Assembly: GCA_947382445.1 (NCBI GenBank)
Contig: CANCZH010000075.1
Location: 1 to 7,657, forward strand
Reading direction: 5' to 3'
Source of the DNA: an uncultured Clostridium sp.
GTDB taxonomy: Bacteria; Bacillota_A; Clostridia; TANB77; CAG-508
Length of the DNA: 7,657 nucleotides
Under the pieces are notes generated by a model that ran no database searches, was not told the origin of the DNA, and saw only the letters and a program-made list of their open reading frames with translations. Positions 1 through 7,084 of the stretch are shown one piece after another (position 1 is the stretch's first letter; each line of letters opens with the position of its first letter). Made by a program: the position numbers and the translations under genes.

Positions 1-252
1 TTGAATGTTGATTTACTTATTATTGATGATTTAGGAACAGAAACTATGAATAGTATGAAATTTACTGAATTATTCACTATTATTAATACTAGACTTTTAA
101 ATCAATCTTCTAAAATTACAAAAACTATTATTTCTACTAATATGGACTTAAAAGATATTTTTAATGTTTATAATGAACGTATTGGTTCCCGTATAGTTGG
201 TAATTATAATATTTGTAGGTTTTTCGGAGATGATATTAGGTTAAAAAAATAA
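1..252 (+). CDS. dnaC: DnaC/DnaI-type replicative helicase loader, 3' part only
   Basis: This is the C-terminal 83 codons of an AAA+ helicase loader; the gene enters from the left edge, so the TTG at base 1 is an internal Leu codon, not a start. The fragment begins just before the Walker B motif (LLIIDDLGTE, about residues 5-14), continues through a sensor-1-like strand (TIISTN) and ends with the arginine-finger/C-terminal block SRIVGNY followed by FFGDDIRLKK. That ending is typical of DnaC/DnaI loaders, which place the replicative DnaB-type helicase on DNA using ATP. The Walker A half must lie outside the window. IstB transposition helpers share the fold, but the GDDIR-type ending and chromosomal setting favour a replication loader. 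The stop TAA at 250-252 touches a terminator hairpin, and gyrA is convergent downstream. Confidence 0.85.
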   Translation: MNVDLLIIDDLGTETMNSMKFTELFTIINTRLLNQSSKITKTIISTNMDLKDIFNVYNERIGSRIVGNYNICRFFGDDIRLKK

Positions 253-280
253 AATTGTATATATCAATATATACAATTTT
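251..280 (+). terminator. Hairpin terminator of the dnaC-like gene
   Basis: A perfect inverted repeat, AAAATTGTATATAT (251-264) and ATATATACAATTTT (267-280), starts inside the stop codon of the dnaC-like gene. The stem is all A/T except one G-C pair, and the 3' arm itself ends in TTTT. It would act as a weak intrinsic terminator for + strand transcription. Because its 5' arm starts with AAAA, it could also serve the opposite strand. Confidence 0.65.
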
Positions 281-316
281 ATTAATTATATTATTTTAAT
301 TTAATAATAAAAAATA

Positions 317-352
317 TACATGCATTATATTTCTAGTGCATGTACATTTTTT
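317..352. terminator. Bidirectional terminator between dnaC and gyrA
   Basis: TACATGCATTA (317-327) pairs with TAGTGCATGTA (334-344), with one G-T wobble and a 6-base loop. On the + strand it is followed by CATTTTTT. On the - strand the hairpin is followed by a run of T (complement of the A-run at 310-314). It lies 25 bases beyond the gyrA stop, so it most likely ends gyrA and also blocks read-through from the convergent dnaC-like gene. Confidence 0.8.
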
Positions 353-368
353 ATATTGTTATATTTTT

Positions 369-2822
369 TTACATCATGTCTTTGCATTCTTCTGATATTT
401 TCTCTACACTTACAACTTTTCCTTCATTTGTTCTCATTAATGTAACTCCTTGTGTAGATCTTCCTAAAATGCTTATTTCCTTAACATTTAATCTTATTAT
501 TGTTCCTGTATCTGTAATCATCATTATATCATCTTCGTCATTTACTACTTTGATTCCTACTACATCGCCAGTTTTTGGCGTTATTTTGTAAGTTATAACT
601 CCTTTTCCACCTCTTATTTGTACTCTGTATTCATCAAGTTCTGTTCTTTTTCCAAATCCATTTTCTGTAATTGCAAGTAGTGTAGACTTACTGTTTTGTA
701 TAATTGACTCCATTCCTATCACTTCATCATCTGCATCTAGTCTAATTCCTATTACACCTTGTGATACTCTACCACATGAACGTACGTCTTTTTCATCAAA
801 TGTTATACACATTCCTTTCTTAGTAACAAGAACTACATTATCTTCACCATCTGTTAATCTAACTCCTATTAGTGAGTCATCTTCTTTTAGTGTTATCGCT
901 TGTAATCCTGTTTTTCTAGATGAATTATATTCTATTAAAGGTGTTTTCTTAATTATTCCTGATTTAGTTGCAAATAATAAGTATTTACCTTCAGCAAAAT
1001 TTTGTATTGGCATTATTGCAGATACTTTTTCATCTGCATCTAGGCTTAATAAGTTAACTATCGCTGTTCCTTTTGCTGTTCTTCCTGATTCTGGAACTTC
1101 ATATCCTCTTAGTCTATATAATTTTCCTTTATTAGTGAAAAATAGCAATGTATCATGAGACGATGCTGTAAATATTTCTTTTACAAAGTCATCTTCTCTT
1201 GTTGTCATTCCTGTAATTCCTTTTCCGCCTCTTCTTTGGCTTTTGAAAGTATCTATTGGTTCTCTTTTTATATAACCAAATCTTGTTAAAGCAATAACAA
1301 CTTGTTCTTCTTTAATCAAGTCTTCCATATTTAACTCGCCTTCAGCTGCAATTATTTTTGTCTTTCTTTCATCTCCAAATTTGTCTTTCATTTCTAAAAG
1401 TTCTTCTTTAATTATGTCATATACTAATTTATCACTTGCTAAGATTTCTTTTAATCTTGCAATTAATTTCATTAATTGCTGATATTCTTCTTCTATTTTT
1501 TCTCTTTGTAATCCTGATAAACGTTTTAATTGCATATCTAGTATAGCTTGAGCTTGTATTTCTGTTAGTCCAAATCTTTCCATTAATCTTTCTTTTGCAT
1601 CATCATATGCTGAACGAATAATTTGGATAACCTCATCAATGTTATCTATTGCAATTTTTAATCCTTCTAATATATGAGCTCTTGCTTCTGCCTTGTCTAG
1701 TTCAAATTTTGTTCTACGTAATACTACTGCTTTTCTATGGTCTATATAGTTTATTAAACAGTCTTTAAGTGTTAGTATTTTTGGTTCTCCATCTACTAAT
1801 GCAAGCATTATTACTCCAAATGTTATTTGCATTTGTGTATTTTTATATAATTGGTTTAATACTACTTGAGCATTTGCATCTCTTTTAAGTTCTATAACGA
1901 CTCTAACCTTGTGTTCTCTATCAGATTCATCTCTGATATCTGATATTCCATCTATTTTCTTATCTCTTGCTAGAATTGCTATATTTTCTATTAATCTTGC
2001 TTTATTTACTTGATATGGAAGTGCAGAAACTATTATTCTTCTTTTATTTCCAGCCATTTCTTCTATTTCGGCTTCTGCCCTTACTGTTATTTTTCCTTTA
2101 CCTGTACTATAAGCTTCTTTAATTCCTTCTCTTCCTAAAATAATTCCTTCTGTCGGAAAATCAGGTCCTTTTATAACTTGCATTAAGTCTTCATTAGTAA
2201 CATCATCTTCATCTATTACCTTAATTGCTCCATCAATAACCTCTGATAAATTGTGTGGTGGTATATTAGTTGCCATACCTACTGCAATTCCTGAAGAACC
2301 GTTTATTAATAGTGCTGGTACTTTTGCTGGTAATACAATTGGCTCTTGTAATCTATCATCATAGTTTGGCATAAAATCTACTGTATTTTTCTCAATGTCA
2401 ACAAGCATTTCTTCTGCAATTTTTTCCATTCTTGCTTCTGTGTATCTCATTGCAGCAGCTCCGTCACCATCAATTGAACCAAAGTTTCCATGTCCATCAA
2501 TCATTGTATATCTTTGTGAAAAGTCTTGAGCTAGTCTAACCATTGCATCATATACTGATGAATCTCCATGTGGGTGGTAACGTCCTAGAACAGAACCTAC
2601 TGTGTTTGCACATTTTCTATATGGTTTATCTGATGTAATACCATCTTCATACATAGAATACAAAATTCTTCTATGTACTGGTTTTAGTCCGTCTCTAACA
2701 TCTGGTAATGCACGTGAAACAATAACACTCATTGCATAATCAACATATGCTGTTCTCATTTCTGCTTCAATGTCTCTTTCGATTATTCTTTCTTCTTGTG
2801 TTTTTTCTTCTTGCTTGTCCAT
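369..2822 (-). CDS. gyrA: DNA gyrase subunit A
   Basis: This is the 817-residue breakage-reunion subunit of DNA gyrase, which with GyrB introduces negative supercoils using ATP; the length is normal for the family. The winged-helix/tower region starts around residue 25 (YVDYAMSVIVSRALPDVRDG). The quinolone-binding segment YHPHGDSSVYD holds Ser88 and Asp92, equivalent to E. coli Ser83 and Asp87, so it looks wild type. The catalytic tyrosine is Tyr127 (AAMRYTE). The GyrA box QRRGGKG at 529-535 starts the C-terminal DNA-wrapping pinwheel and distinguishes it from ParC. The ATG at 2822 follows an AGAGG ribosome binding site and keeps a typical acidic N-terminal helix. It has its own promoter at 2859-2887, but no terminator separates it from the upstream operon, so some co-transcription is possible. 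gyrB is not in the window. Confidence 0.97.
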   Translation of the reverse strand: MDKQEEKTQEERIIERDIEAEMRTAYVDYAMSVIVSRALPDVRDGLKPVHRRILYSMYEDGITSDKPYRKCANTVGSVLGRYHPHGDSSVYDAMVRLAQDFSQRYTMIDGHGNFGSIDGDGAAAMRYTEARMEKIAEEMLVDIEKNTVDFMPNYDDRLQEPIVLPAKVPALLINGSSGIAVGMATNIPPHNLSEVIDGAIKVIDEDDVTNEDLMQVIKGPDFPTEGIILGREGIKEAYSTGKGKITVRAEAEIEEMAGNKRRIIVSALPYQVNKARLIENIAILARDKKIDGISDIRDESDREHKVRVVIELKRDANAQVVLNQLYKNTQMQITFGVIMLALVDGEPKILTLKDCLINYIDHRKAVVLRRTKFELDKAEARAHILEGLKIAIDNIDEVIQIIRSAYDDAKERLMERFGLTEIQAQAILDMQLKRLSGLQREKIEEEYQQLMKLIARLKEILASDKLVYDIIKEELLEMKDKFGDERKTKIIAAEGELNMEDLIKEEQVVIALTRFGYIKREPIDTFKSQRRGGKGITGMTTREDDFVKEIFTASSHDTLLFFTNKGKLYRLRGYEVPESGRTAKGTAIVNLLSLDADEKVSAIMPIQNFAEGKYLLFATKSGIIKKTPLIEYNSSRKTGLQAITLKEDDSLIGVRLTDGEDNVVLVTKKGMCITFDEKDVRSCGRVSQGVIGIRLDADDEVIGMESIIQNSKSTLLAITENGFGKRTELDEYRVQIRGGKGVITYKITPKTGDVVGIKVVNDEDDIMMITDTGTIIRLNVKEISILGRSTQGVTLMRTNEGKVVSVEKISEECKDMM

Positions 2823-2858
2823 TTTAAAACCTCTTTTCTTTTCTCTTAATTCTCTTGT

Positions 2859-2887
2859 ATTATACTAAACACTAAGAAAATATGCAA
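2859..2887 (-). promoter_or_regulatory. gyrA: Sigma-A promoter of gyrA
   Basis: On the - strand, TTGCAT (2887-2882) and a perfect TATAAT (2864-2859) are separated by exactly 17 bases, about 40 bases before the gyrA ATG. It starts 12 bases after the stop of the upstream helical-protein gene, so gyrA can be expressed independently of the operon. Confidence 0.85.
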
Positions 2888-2899
2888 GTTTTTTGAGAT

Positions 2900-3580
2900 T
2901 TATTTTATCTTTTCTAGTAGTTCTTTCTCTAAATCGCTCATGTTCTCAATATTGCCTTTTTCTTTTATAAATTTTTGTATTTTTTCTAGGTTTCTAGCTT
3001 CATTTATTGTTTCTTCTACTATCTTTTTTTGAGTTAGCTGTTGTTTTATTTTCTTCATTGTTTTTTCCATTTCTTCATAATTTTGTTCTTTATATTGTTG
3101 CTTCCACTCATTACAGTATTCACTTAATTTTTCTAAACTGTATGTTGTTTCTTTATATTTATCTTCTATTCCTTTTTCAATATTATTTAAGATTTCTTTT
3201 TTACCTGTTTTTATTAAATTAACTGTACTTTTACTTATTTTTTTCTTATTCAATAACTTTTTTAATACTGTATCTATTACATCTGATATTCCATCTAGTA
3301 GTCCATCTTTTTGTATTACTCTTTTTACTTGTTCCATTGTTTCAAATTCTCCTGTAAATACACCTACTATACTTTTTCCTACATCTTCTAGTTTATCTAT
3401 TACTTCTTGAACACCATCTGCAAATCCCTCTTCTATAAATTTGTCTTTTACTTCAATAACGTCATCTTCTATAAAATCTGGTAATATTGCTCTTAGTCCA
3501 TATTCAAGTGCATTATTGGCTATACTTACAATTGTTGTTTTTATGTTATTTTCTTGTTTATTAGTTAATTCTATATCCAT
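2900..3580 (-). CDS. Conserved helical protein of unknown function
   Basis: This is a 226-residue, highly charged, probably cytoplasmic protein with no signal peptide or clear membrane segment. The N-terminal half (about 15-115) is a series of predicted helices with acidic stretches (DFIEDDVIEVKDKF, GLLDGISDVIDTVL) and resembles clostridial hypothetical proteins I recognise only by general appearance. The C-terminal half (about 130-226) is Lys/Glu-rich and likely coiled coil. The ATG at 3580 has a good GGAG site 6 bases upstream and lies 12 bases after the stop of the TadZ-like gene, so it is probably the last gene of that operon. Unlike the three upstream genes it uses ATG and TAA. By eye its base composition is closer to gyrA than to the A-rich genes upstream. 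I cannot assign a function; a scaffold or partner for the translocation genes, or a gyrA-linked host protein captured by the operon, are both possible. Confidence 0.85.
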   Translation of the reverse strand: MDIELTNKQENNIKTTIVSIANNALEYGLRAILPDFIEDDVIEVKDKFIEEGFADGVQEVIDKLEDVGKSIVGVFTGEFETMEQVKRVIQKDGLLDGISDVIDTVLKKLLNKKKISKSTVNLIKTGKKEILNNIEKGIEDKYKETTYSLEKLSEYCNEWKQQYKEQNYEEMEKTMKKIKQQLTQKKIVEETINEARNLEKIQKFIKEKGNIENMSDLEKELLEKIK

Positions 3581-3592
3581 TTATTTCTCCTA

Positions 3593-4714
3593 CTATAAAT
3601 TTATTTTTTTAAAATCTATTTTTTTATATTTGATTTTTTGATTTTTTTCTATTTCTTGATTTCTTATAAAATATGGTATCTTCTCCAATATATTTATTTT
3701 TAATTTGTCTTTTAGTTTTTGAGTTTGACTTAATATTATTGTAAATTTATCTTTGTCTATTTTCCAATTATTAAAATATATTTTTAATAGATTTATTGAT
3801 ATCTCAATATTTTTTAAAGTATTTTCTACTACAAAAAATATTGTATCTGTTTTTTCTAATATTTTTTTGTGTATCTCAAAAAAACACTCTGATGATGTAT
3901 TTATTATTATATATTGATATCTTATTTTCAATTTTTCAATTATTTGTTCAATTTCATATGTAGTAATTTGTTCATTTATTTTGAATAATATATTTCTTCC
4001 AGACAGTATACTTAAATATTTACTTTTGTTTATTATGTGATTTTCTATTTTTAAGTTTTTTTCTTCTTTATTTTTTATATTTAATAAAGTATGAATATTT
4101 TGATTTAATATATCAAAATCTATTAATAATATTTTTGTTTTTCTTTTTTCTAATTGTTTTGCTAATGATATTGAAAAGATCGCTTTTGTTTGCTCATTAT
4201 TTCCTGTAATTGATATTATTTTATTGTTAATATCTATATTTTTTTGTTTTGATATATATTTACTCATATATTTAAAATAATTTTTTATTTTATTATCTTC
4301 TTTTATTTTTTCTTGCTTTTCTATTTTTCTCTTTAAATTTTCTATTTCATTTTTAAGTTTTTGAGTATATTCATCTTCATCTTTTTTTATTATCTTGTAG
4401 ATTTCTTCCACAGAAACTTCACCATTTGTGAATATTTTATATACACCTTTTTGTAATAAAATTTCTTCTTTTTTCGTTGATTTTTCAACAAATAATATTA
4501 TTTTTATTTGGTTTATTTTGTCAATAAAGTTTTCTATTCTTTCCCCTGGTAAATTTTCATTTAATAATAAAAAGTCTATTTCTTTATTTTCATTAATATA
4601 TTCTATTACTGCTTCTTGGTATAATAAGTCATTTGAAATTACTTTAATATCTTCGTGCTTTCTTAATTCATTATTTACATTTTCATTCATTAATGCTGTT
4701 AAAACTTTTTTTAT
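3593..4714 (-). CDS. TadZ/CpaE-like protein: receiver-like domain plus degenerate P-loop ATPase
   Basis: This is 373 residues if started at ATA 4714. The N-terminal part (1 to about 110) is a receiver-like alpha/beta domain (IKKVLTALMNENVNNEL; DFLLLNENLPGE). A Lys/Glu-rich linker, likely coiled coil, covers about 113-155. A MinD/ParA/CpaE-type domain follows from about 163. Its P-loop reads GNNEQTKA (171-178), where active relatives have a GGxGKT/S pattern, so the Thr/Ser is replaced by Ala. LLIDFD (196-201) is preserved, but the later Walker-B-like strand reads YIIINTSS (268-275), with Asn where Asp is usual. Two key positions are thus lost and it is probably a non-hydrolysing pseudo-ATPase. 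This architecture matches TadZ/CpaE polar-localisation proteins of pili and secretion machines; that role here is inference. It follows the VirB4-like gene with 11 bases between stop and ATA. The in-frame GTG at 4723 lies inside the Shine-Dalgarno sequence, so I prefer ATA. Confidence 0.75.
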   Translation of the reverse strand: MKKVLTALMNENVNNELRKHEDIKVISNDLLYQEAVIEYINENKEIDFLLLNENLPGERIENFIDKINQIKIILFVEKSTKKEEILLQKGVYKIFTNGEVSVEEIYKIIKKDEDEYTQKLKNEIENLKRKIEKQEKIKEDNKIKNYFKYMSKYISKQKNIDINNKIISITGNNEQTKAIFSISLAKQLEKRKTKILLIDFDILNQNIHTLLNIKNKEEKNLKIENHIINKSKYLSILSGRNILFKINEQITTYEIEQIIEKLKIRYQYIIINTSSECFFEIHKKILEKTDTIFFVVENTLKNIEISINLLKIYFNNWKIDKDKFTIILSQTQKLKDKLKINILEKIPYFIRNQEIEKNQKIKYKKIDFKKINL

Positions 4715-4727
4715 ATTTTTCACCTCT
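4712..4727 (-). promoter_or_regulatory. Ribosome binding site deciding an ATA start (TadZ-like gene)
   Basis: On the - strand AGAGGTGA (4727-4720) matches the anti-Shine-Dalgarno partner GGAGGTGA at 7 of 8 positions. Eight bases after the GAGG core comes ATA (4714-4712), opening IKKVLTALMNE. The AG of the VirB4 TAG stop (4728-4726) is part of the site, so translation is coupled. The GTG at 4723 is within the site and has no site of its own. Confidence 0.6.
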
Positions 4728-6474
4728 AAACTAAATTTTTTTCATTTTCAGAACAGTCTATTTTTACTAAAATATGACTTTGGTCTATGAACATCATGCA
4801 TTCTCCTTTTTTTAATGATCTTATTTCTACTTTTTCTTTTTCAGAGAGATTACTATATTCTGCTAATACTTTTATATTTTCTTCTTCCATTGAAAAAAAG
4901 GCTTTTATACATGAATTGTTTAATATACTTTTTCCGTATGTTCCATTTTCTAAGCTAAACAAATCTGATACATCTTGTGTTATAGCTACACTTGTTCCTG
5001 AATATTTTCTAATTGTTTTAAATATTTTATATATAAAGCTTGCTACTTCTTTGTTTGATGTTACTCCTATTAGTCTCCATATTTCATCAAGATATATAGA
5101 TTTCTTTACATTTCTGTCTTTCTTTATTAAATCCCAAAATAATTCTGTAAAAATCCACATCCCATATTTTAAATTATCTTCTCCAAGTTCATATATATCT
5201 GCAATTATTAGTTTGTTTTTAATTTCAATACTAGTATGATTATTAAAAAAACTTAATGAACCTTTTACAAATGGATGTAATTGCATTTTATATTTTTCTG
5301 TTCTTTTATCTTTACCTAATATTTCATAGAAATCTTCTAATATTGGCATTTCGCTTGAATCTTTGAATATTGGTTTTATTTCTATTCTTTCTTTATTTTC
5401 TTCTTTATATAAACTCTTGTCATCAAACGTTATTTGTTTTTGATTATATGTTTCTATTATTTTTTCTTCTAATAATGCTTTTTCTTCTTCATTTAATTCT
5501 CCGAAAACTAATCCAAAAAATCCTAATAATTTTTGAATTTTAGTTGCTAAGTATCCTTTATTTTCTTCTATTGATTCTTCTCTAATATCAAATATATTTA
5601 TGTATGTATTAGATGATGGGCCTATTTTGAATATTGTTCCATCTAAATTTTCACATATTTTTTGATATTCTCTTTCTGGATCTATTACGTATTGTTCTAT
5701 TCCTACTAACCAGTTCCTTAATATTTGTAATTTTGTAAAAAATGACTTTCCTGCTCCACTTGCTCCAAAAATACATAGGTTGCCATTTTTATATTTTTCT
5801 CTATTGAACCTATCTACAAATATTAATGAATTATTATAAATATTATTTCCGATTAGTATTCCTTCTTCATCAAATATTGATGAAGAAATAAATGGGTATG
5901 TTCCTACTAACCCACTTGTTAGTATATTTCTTTTACTTGCATTTTTTATACTGTATTCATTTTGGAAAAATGGCATACATGCAAAAAATACTTGTTCTTG
6001 CCTAAAATTTGCTCTTCGTGTTTGTATTCCATTGCTTTGAAGAATTCCTTCTACATTATTTAAAATAGCTTCTAATTCATTTGGAGATTCTGCGTAAATA
6101 TCTATGTATATATATAATAAATATAAATCTTCATTATTTATTTGCATTTCTTTTCTTATATATTTTGCATCATCATATGTATATTGTGCTATATCTATAT
6201 CTTGTATATTTTCTTTTGTATTTTTTAAATCTACTCCAACATTTCCTATATGATATGTTAAATCTCTTATTGTTTTATATTTGTCCTTTTTTTCATAAAA
6301 AATTGATATATTCATATTTATATTATTTGATATTATATTTTTTAATATTATTTCTTTGTATTCTCTGTAATAGTCAACACAAATTAGACCTGCGTAATAT
6401 GTTCCATCTATTTCTATATATTTGGGATTACTTTCATTTATATAAGCTGGAGCAATATAATTTTTTTCTTCTAT
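4726..6474 (-). CDS. VirB4-like type IV secretion / conjugation ATPase
   Basis: This is 582 residues if started at ATA 6474. It is a HerA/FtsK-fold motor that powers DNA or protein transfer at the inner face of the membrane. The N-terminal domain (about 5-200) opens with YIAPAYINESNPKYIEIDG, which resembles the start of TraC/VirB4 proteins. Walker A is GASGAGKSF at 237-245, IDPEREY follows at about 264-270, Walker B is YLDEIW with Asp463-Glu464, the Gln motif is AITQD with Gln500, and a likely arginine finger is RKYSG near 489. The first canonical start, ATG at 6315 (residue 54), has no ribosome binding site and would drop residues 1-53, including the family-like opening. A strong GGAGG site sits 5 bases before ATA 6474. 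The gene is tightly packed between the TraC-like and TadZ-like genes. No coupling protein, relaxase or membrane channel gene is visible, which is unusual for an active conjugation locus. Frame and motifs are intact. Confidence 0.9.
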   Translation of the reverse strand: MEEKNYIAPAYINESNPKYIEIDGTYYAGLICVDYYREYKEIILKNIISNNINMNISIFYEKKDKYKTIRDLTYHIGNVGVDLKNTKENIQDIDIAQYTYDDAKYIRKEMQINNEDLYLLYIYIDIYAESPNELEAILNNVEGILQSNGIQTRRANFRQEQVFFACMPFFQNEYSIKNASKRNILTSGLVGTYPFISSSIFDEEGILIGNNIYNNSLIFVDRFNREKYKNGNLCIFGASGAGKSFFTKLQILRNWLVGIEQYVIDPEREYQKICENLDGTIFKIGPSSNTYINIFDIREESIEENKGYLATKIQKLLGFFGLVFGELNEEEKALLEEKIIETYNQKQITFDDKSLYKEENKERIEIKPIFKDSSEMPILEDFYEILGKDKRTEKYKMQLHPFVKGSLSFFNNHTSIEIKNKLIIADIYELGEDNLKYGMWIFTELFWDLIKKDRNVKKSIYLDEIWRLIGVTSNKEVASFIYKIFKTIRKYSGTSVAITQDVSDLFSLENGTYGKSILNNSCIKAFFSMEEENIKVLAEYSNLSEKEKVEIRSLKKGECMMFIDQSHILVKIDCSENEKNLV

Positions 6475-6487
6475 TTGAGCCTCCTCT
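6472..6487 (-). promoter_or_regulatory. Ribosome binding site deciding an ATA start (VirB4-like gene)
   Basis: On the - strand AGAGGAGG (6487-6480) is followed by CTCAA and then ATA (6474-6472). The stop TAG of the TraC-like gene (6488-6486) overlaps the site. The nearest upstream in-frame stop is TAA at 6495-6493, and no ATG, GTG or TTG occurs in frame until 6315. The start must therefore be ATA (or another rare codon) if the conserved N-terminus is translated. Confidence 0.65.
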
Positions 6488-7061
6488 AATTTTTAAGATT
6501 TTTTCTGTGATTAAAAAATGAATATAATATATCTATTGTTTCTTTTTTTTCTATTTCATAAATAAAATTTCCACATCTTGATAGTGTTTCTTTTATTTTA
6601 AAATATTTTTCGTTTAAATTTTCTATAATAATTTTTTCTAAATTATAGTTTGGATTATTGTTTTGATATTCATCATTTTGATGAATTATGATATAAAAAT
6701 TTTTTGATGATGATTTATTTTCTGAATTAATCTTTTTTATATATTCAATATATTTTTCATATATTAAATTTGCTTTTGTATCTTTTTGTTTTTTCTCTTG
6801 TTCAAGATAAAAAAAATGTTTTTCTAGATTTTCTTTTTTGCTTTGAATTAAAATTTGTAGATTAAAATTACATGTTTTTAAAAAAATTTTGTATGAATTT
6901 AAAATTGATTCTTTCTCCAATTCTGACTTTAATTCATAATTAATTGGAATGACTTTAATAATTTTGATATATTTTTCATTTTTTAATTTTATAATTCCTT
7001 TTTCTTTTATTTCTTTTATTGGAATTATTGTTTGTACAGTATTTTCTTTCGTTTTTCTTAT
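6486..7061 (-). CDS. TraC-like domain protein, partner of the VirB4-like ATPase
   Basis: This is 191 residues if started at ATA 7061. The N-terminus (TVQTIIPIKEIKEKGIIKLK, residues 8-27, then YIKIIKVIPINYELKSELEK, residues 31-50) resembles the N-terminal TraC/VirB4-type domain found before VirB4 ATPases in Gram-positive conjugation loci. The middle (about 75-110) is Lys/Glu-rich and likely coiled coil, and the end is alpha/beta (NFYIIIHQND; GNFIYEIEKK). No signal peptide or membrane segment is seen. The first canonical codon is a TTG at 6920 (residue 48), with no ribosome binding site and inside the conserved block. The full frame runs back to TAA at 7067-7065, and a strong AAAGGAGG sits 9 bases before the ATA. 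It is the first gene of the operon, close behind promoter 7085-7113. With the ATPase (191 + 582 residues) it would approximate one full-length VirB4, so it may be a split-off N-terminal domain; this last point is inference. Confidence 0.75.
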   Translation of the reverse strand: MRKTKENTVQTIIPIKEIKEKGIIKLKNEKYIKIIKVIPINYELKSELEKESILNSYKIFLKTCNFNLQILIQSKKENLEKHFFYLEQEKKQKDTKANLIYEKYIEYIKKINSENKSSSKNFYIIIHQNDEYQNNNPNYNLEKIIIENLNEKYFKIKETLSRCGNFIYEIEKKETIDILYSFFNHRKNLKN

Positions 7062-7078
7062 TTTTTATTACCTCCTTT
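7059..7078 (-). promoter_or_regulatory. Ribosome binding site deciding an ATA start (TraC-like gene)
   Basis: On the - strand AAAGGAGG (7078-7071) is followed by TAATAAAAA and then ATA (7061-7059). Both TAA codons in this spacer are in the frame of the gene, so translation cannot begin earlier. No ATG, GTG or TTG follows in frame for 47 codons. The predicted transcript start from promoter 7085-7113 is only a few bases before this site, giving a very short leader of roughly 17-20 bases. Confidence 0.65.
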
Positions 7079-7084
7079 GTTTTT

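Noticed and set aside
2520..2570. Quinolone-resistance mutations in GyrA
   Set aside because: The segment reads GDSSVYD with Ser88 and Asp92 at the two main resistance positions, which is the sensitive-type sequence.
369..2822. ATA recoded as Met, which would explain the ATA starts
   Set aside because: gyrA uses ATA where Ile is conserved, for example Ile217 in the VIKGPDFPT motif, and internal Met residues use ATG. ATA therefore reads as Ile inside genes; only its use for initiation is unusual.
4428..5239. Open frames on the + strand at 4428-4790 and 4787-5239
   Set aside because: They lie opposite the well-supported TadZ-like and VirB4-like genes. Their products are the Phe/Ile/Ser-rich sequences expected from the complement of A-rich coding DNA, and no ribosome binding sites are seen.
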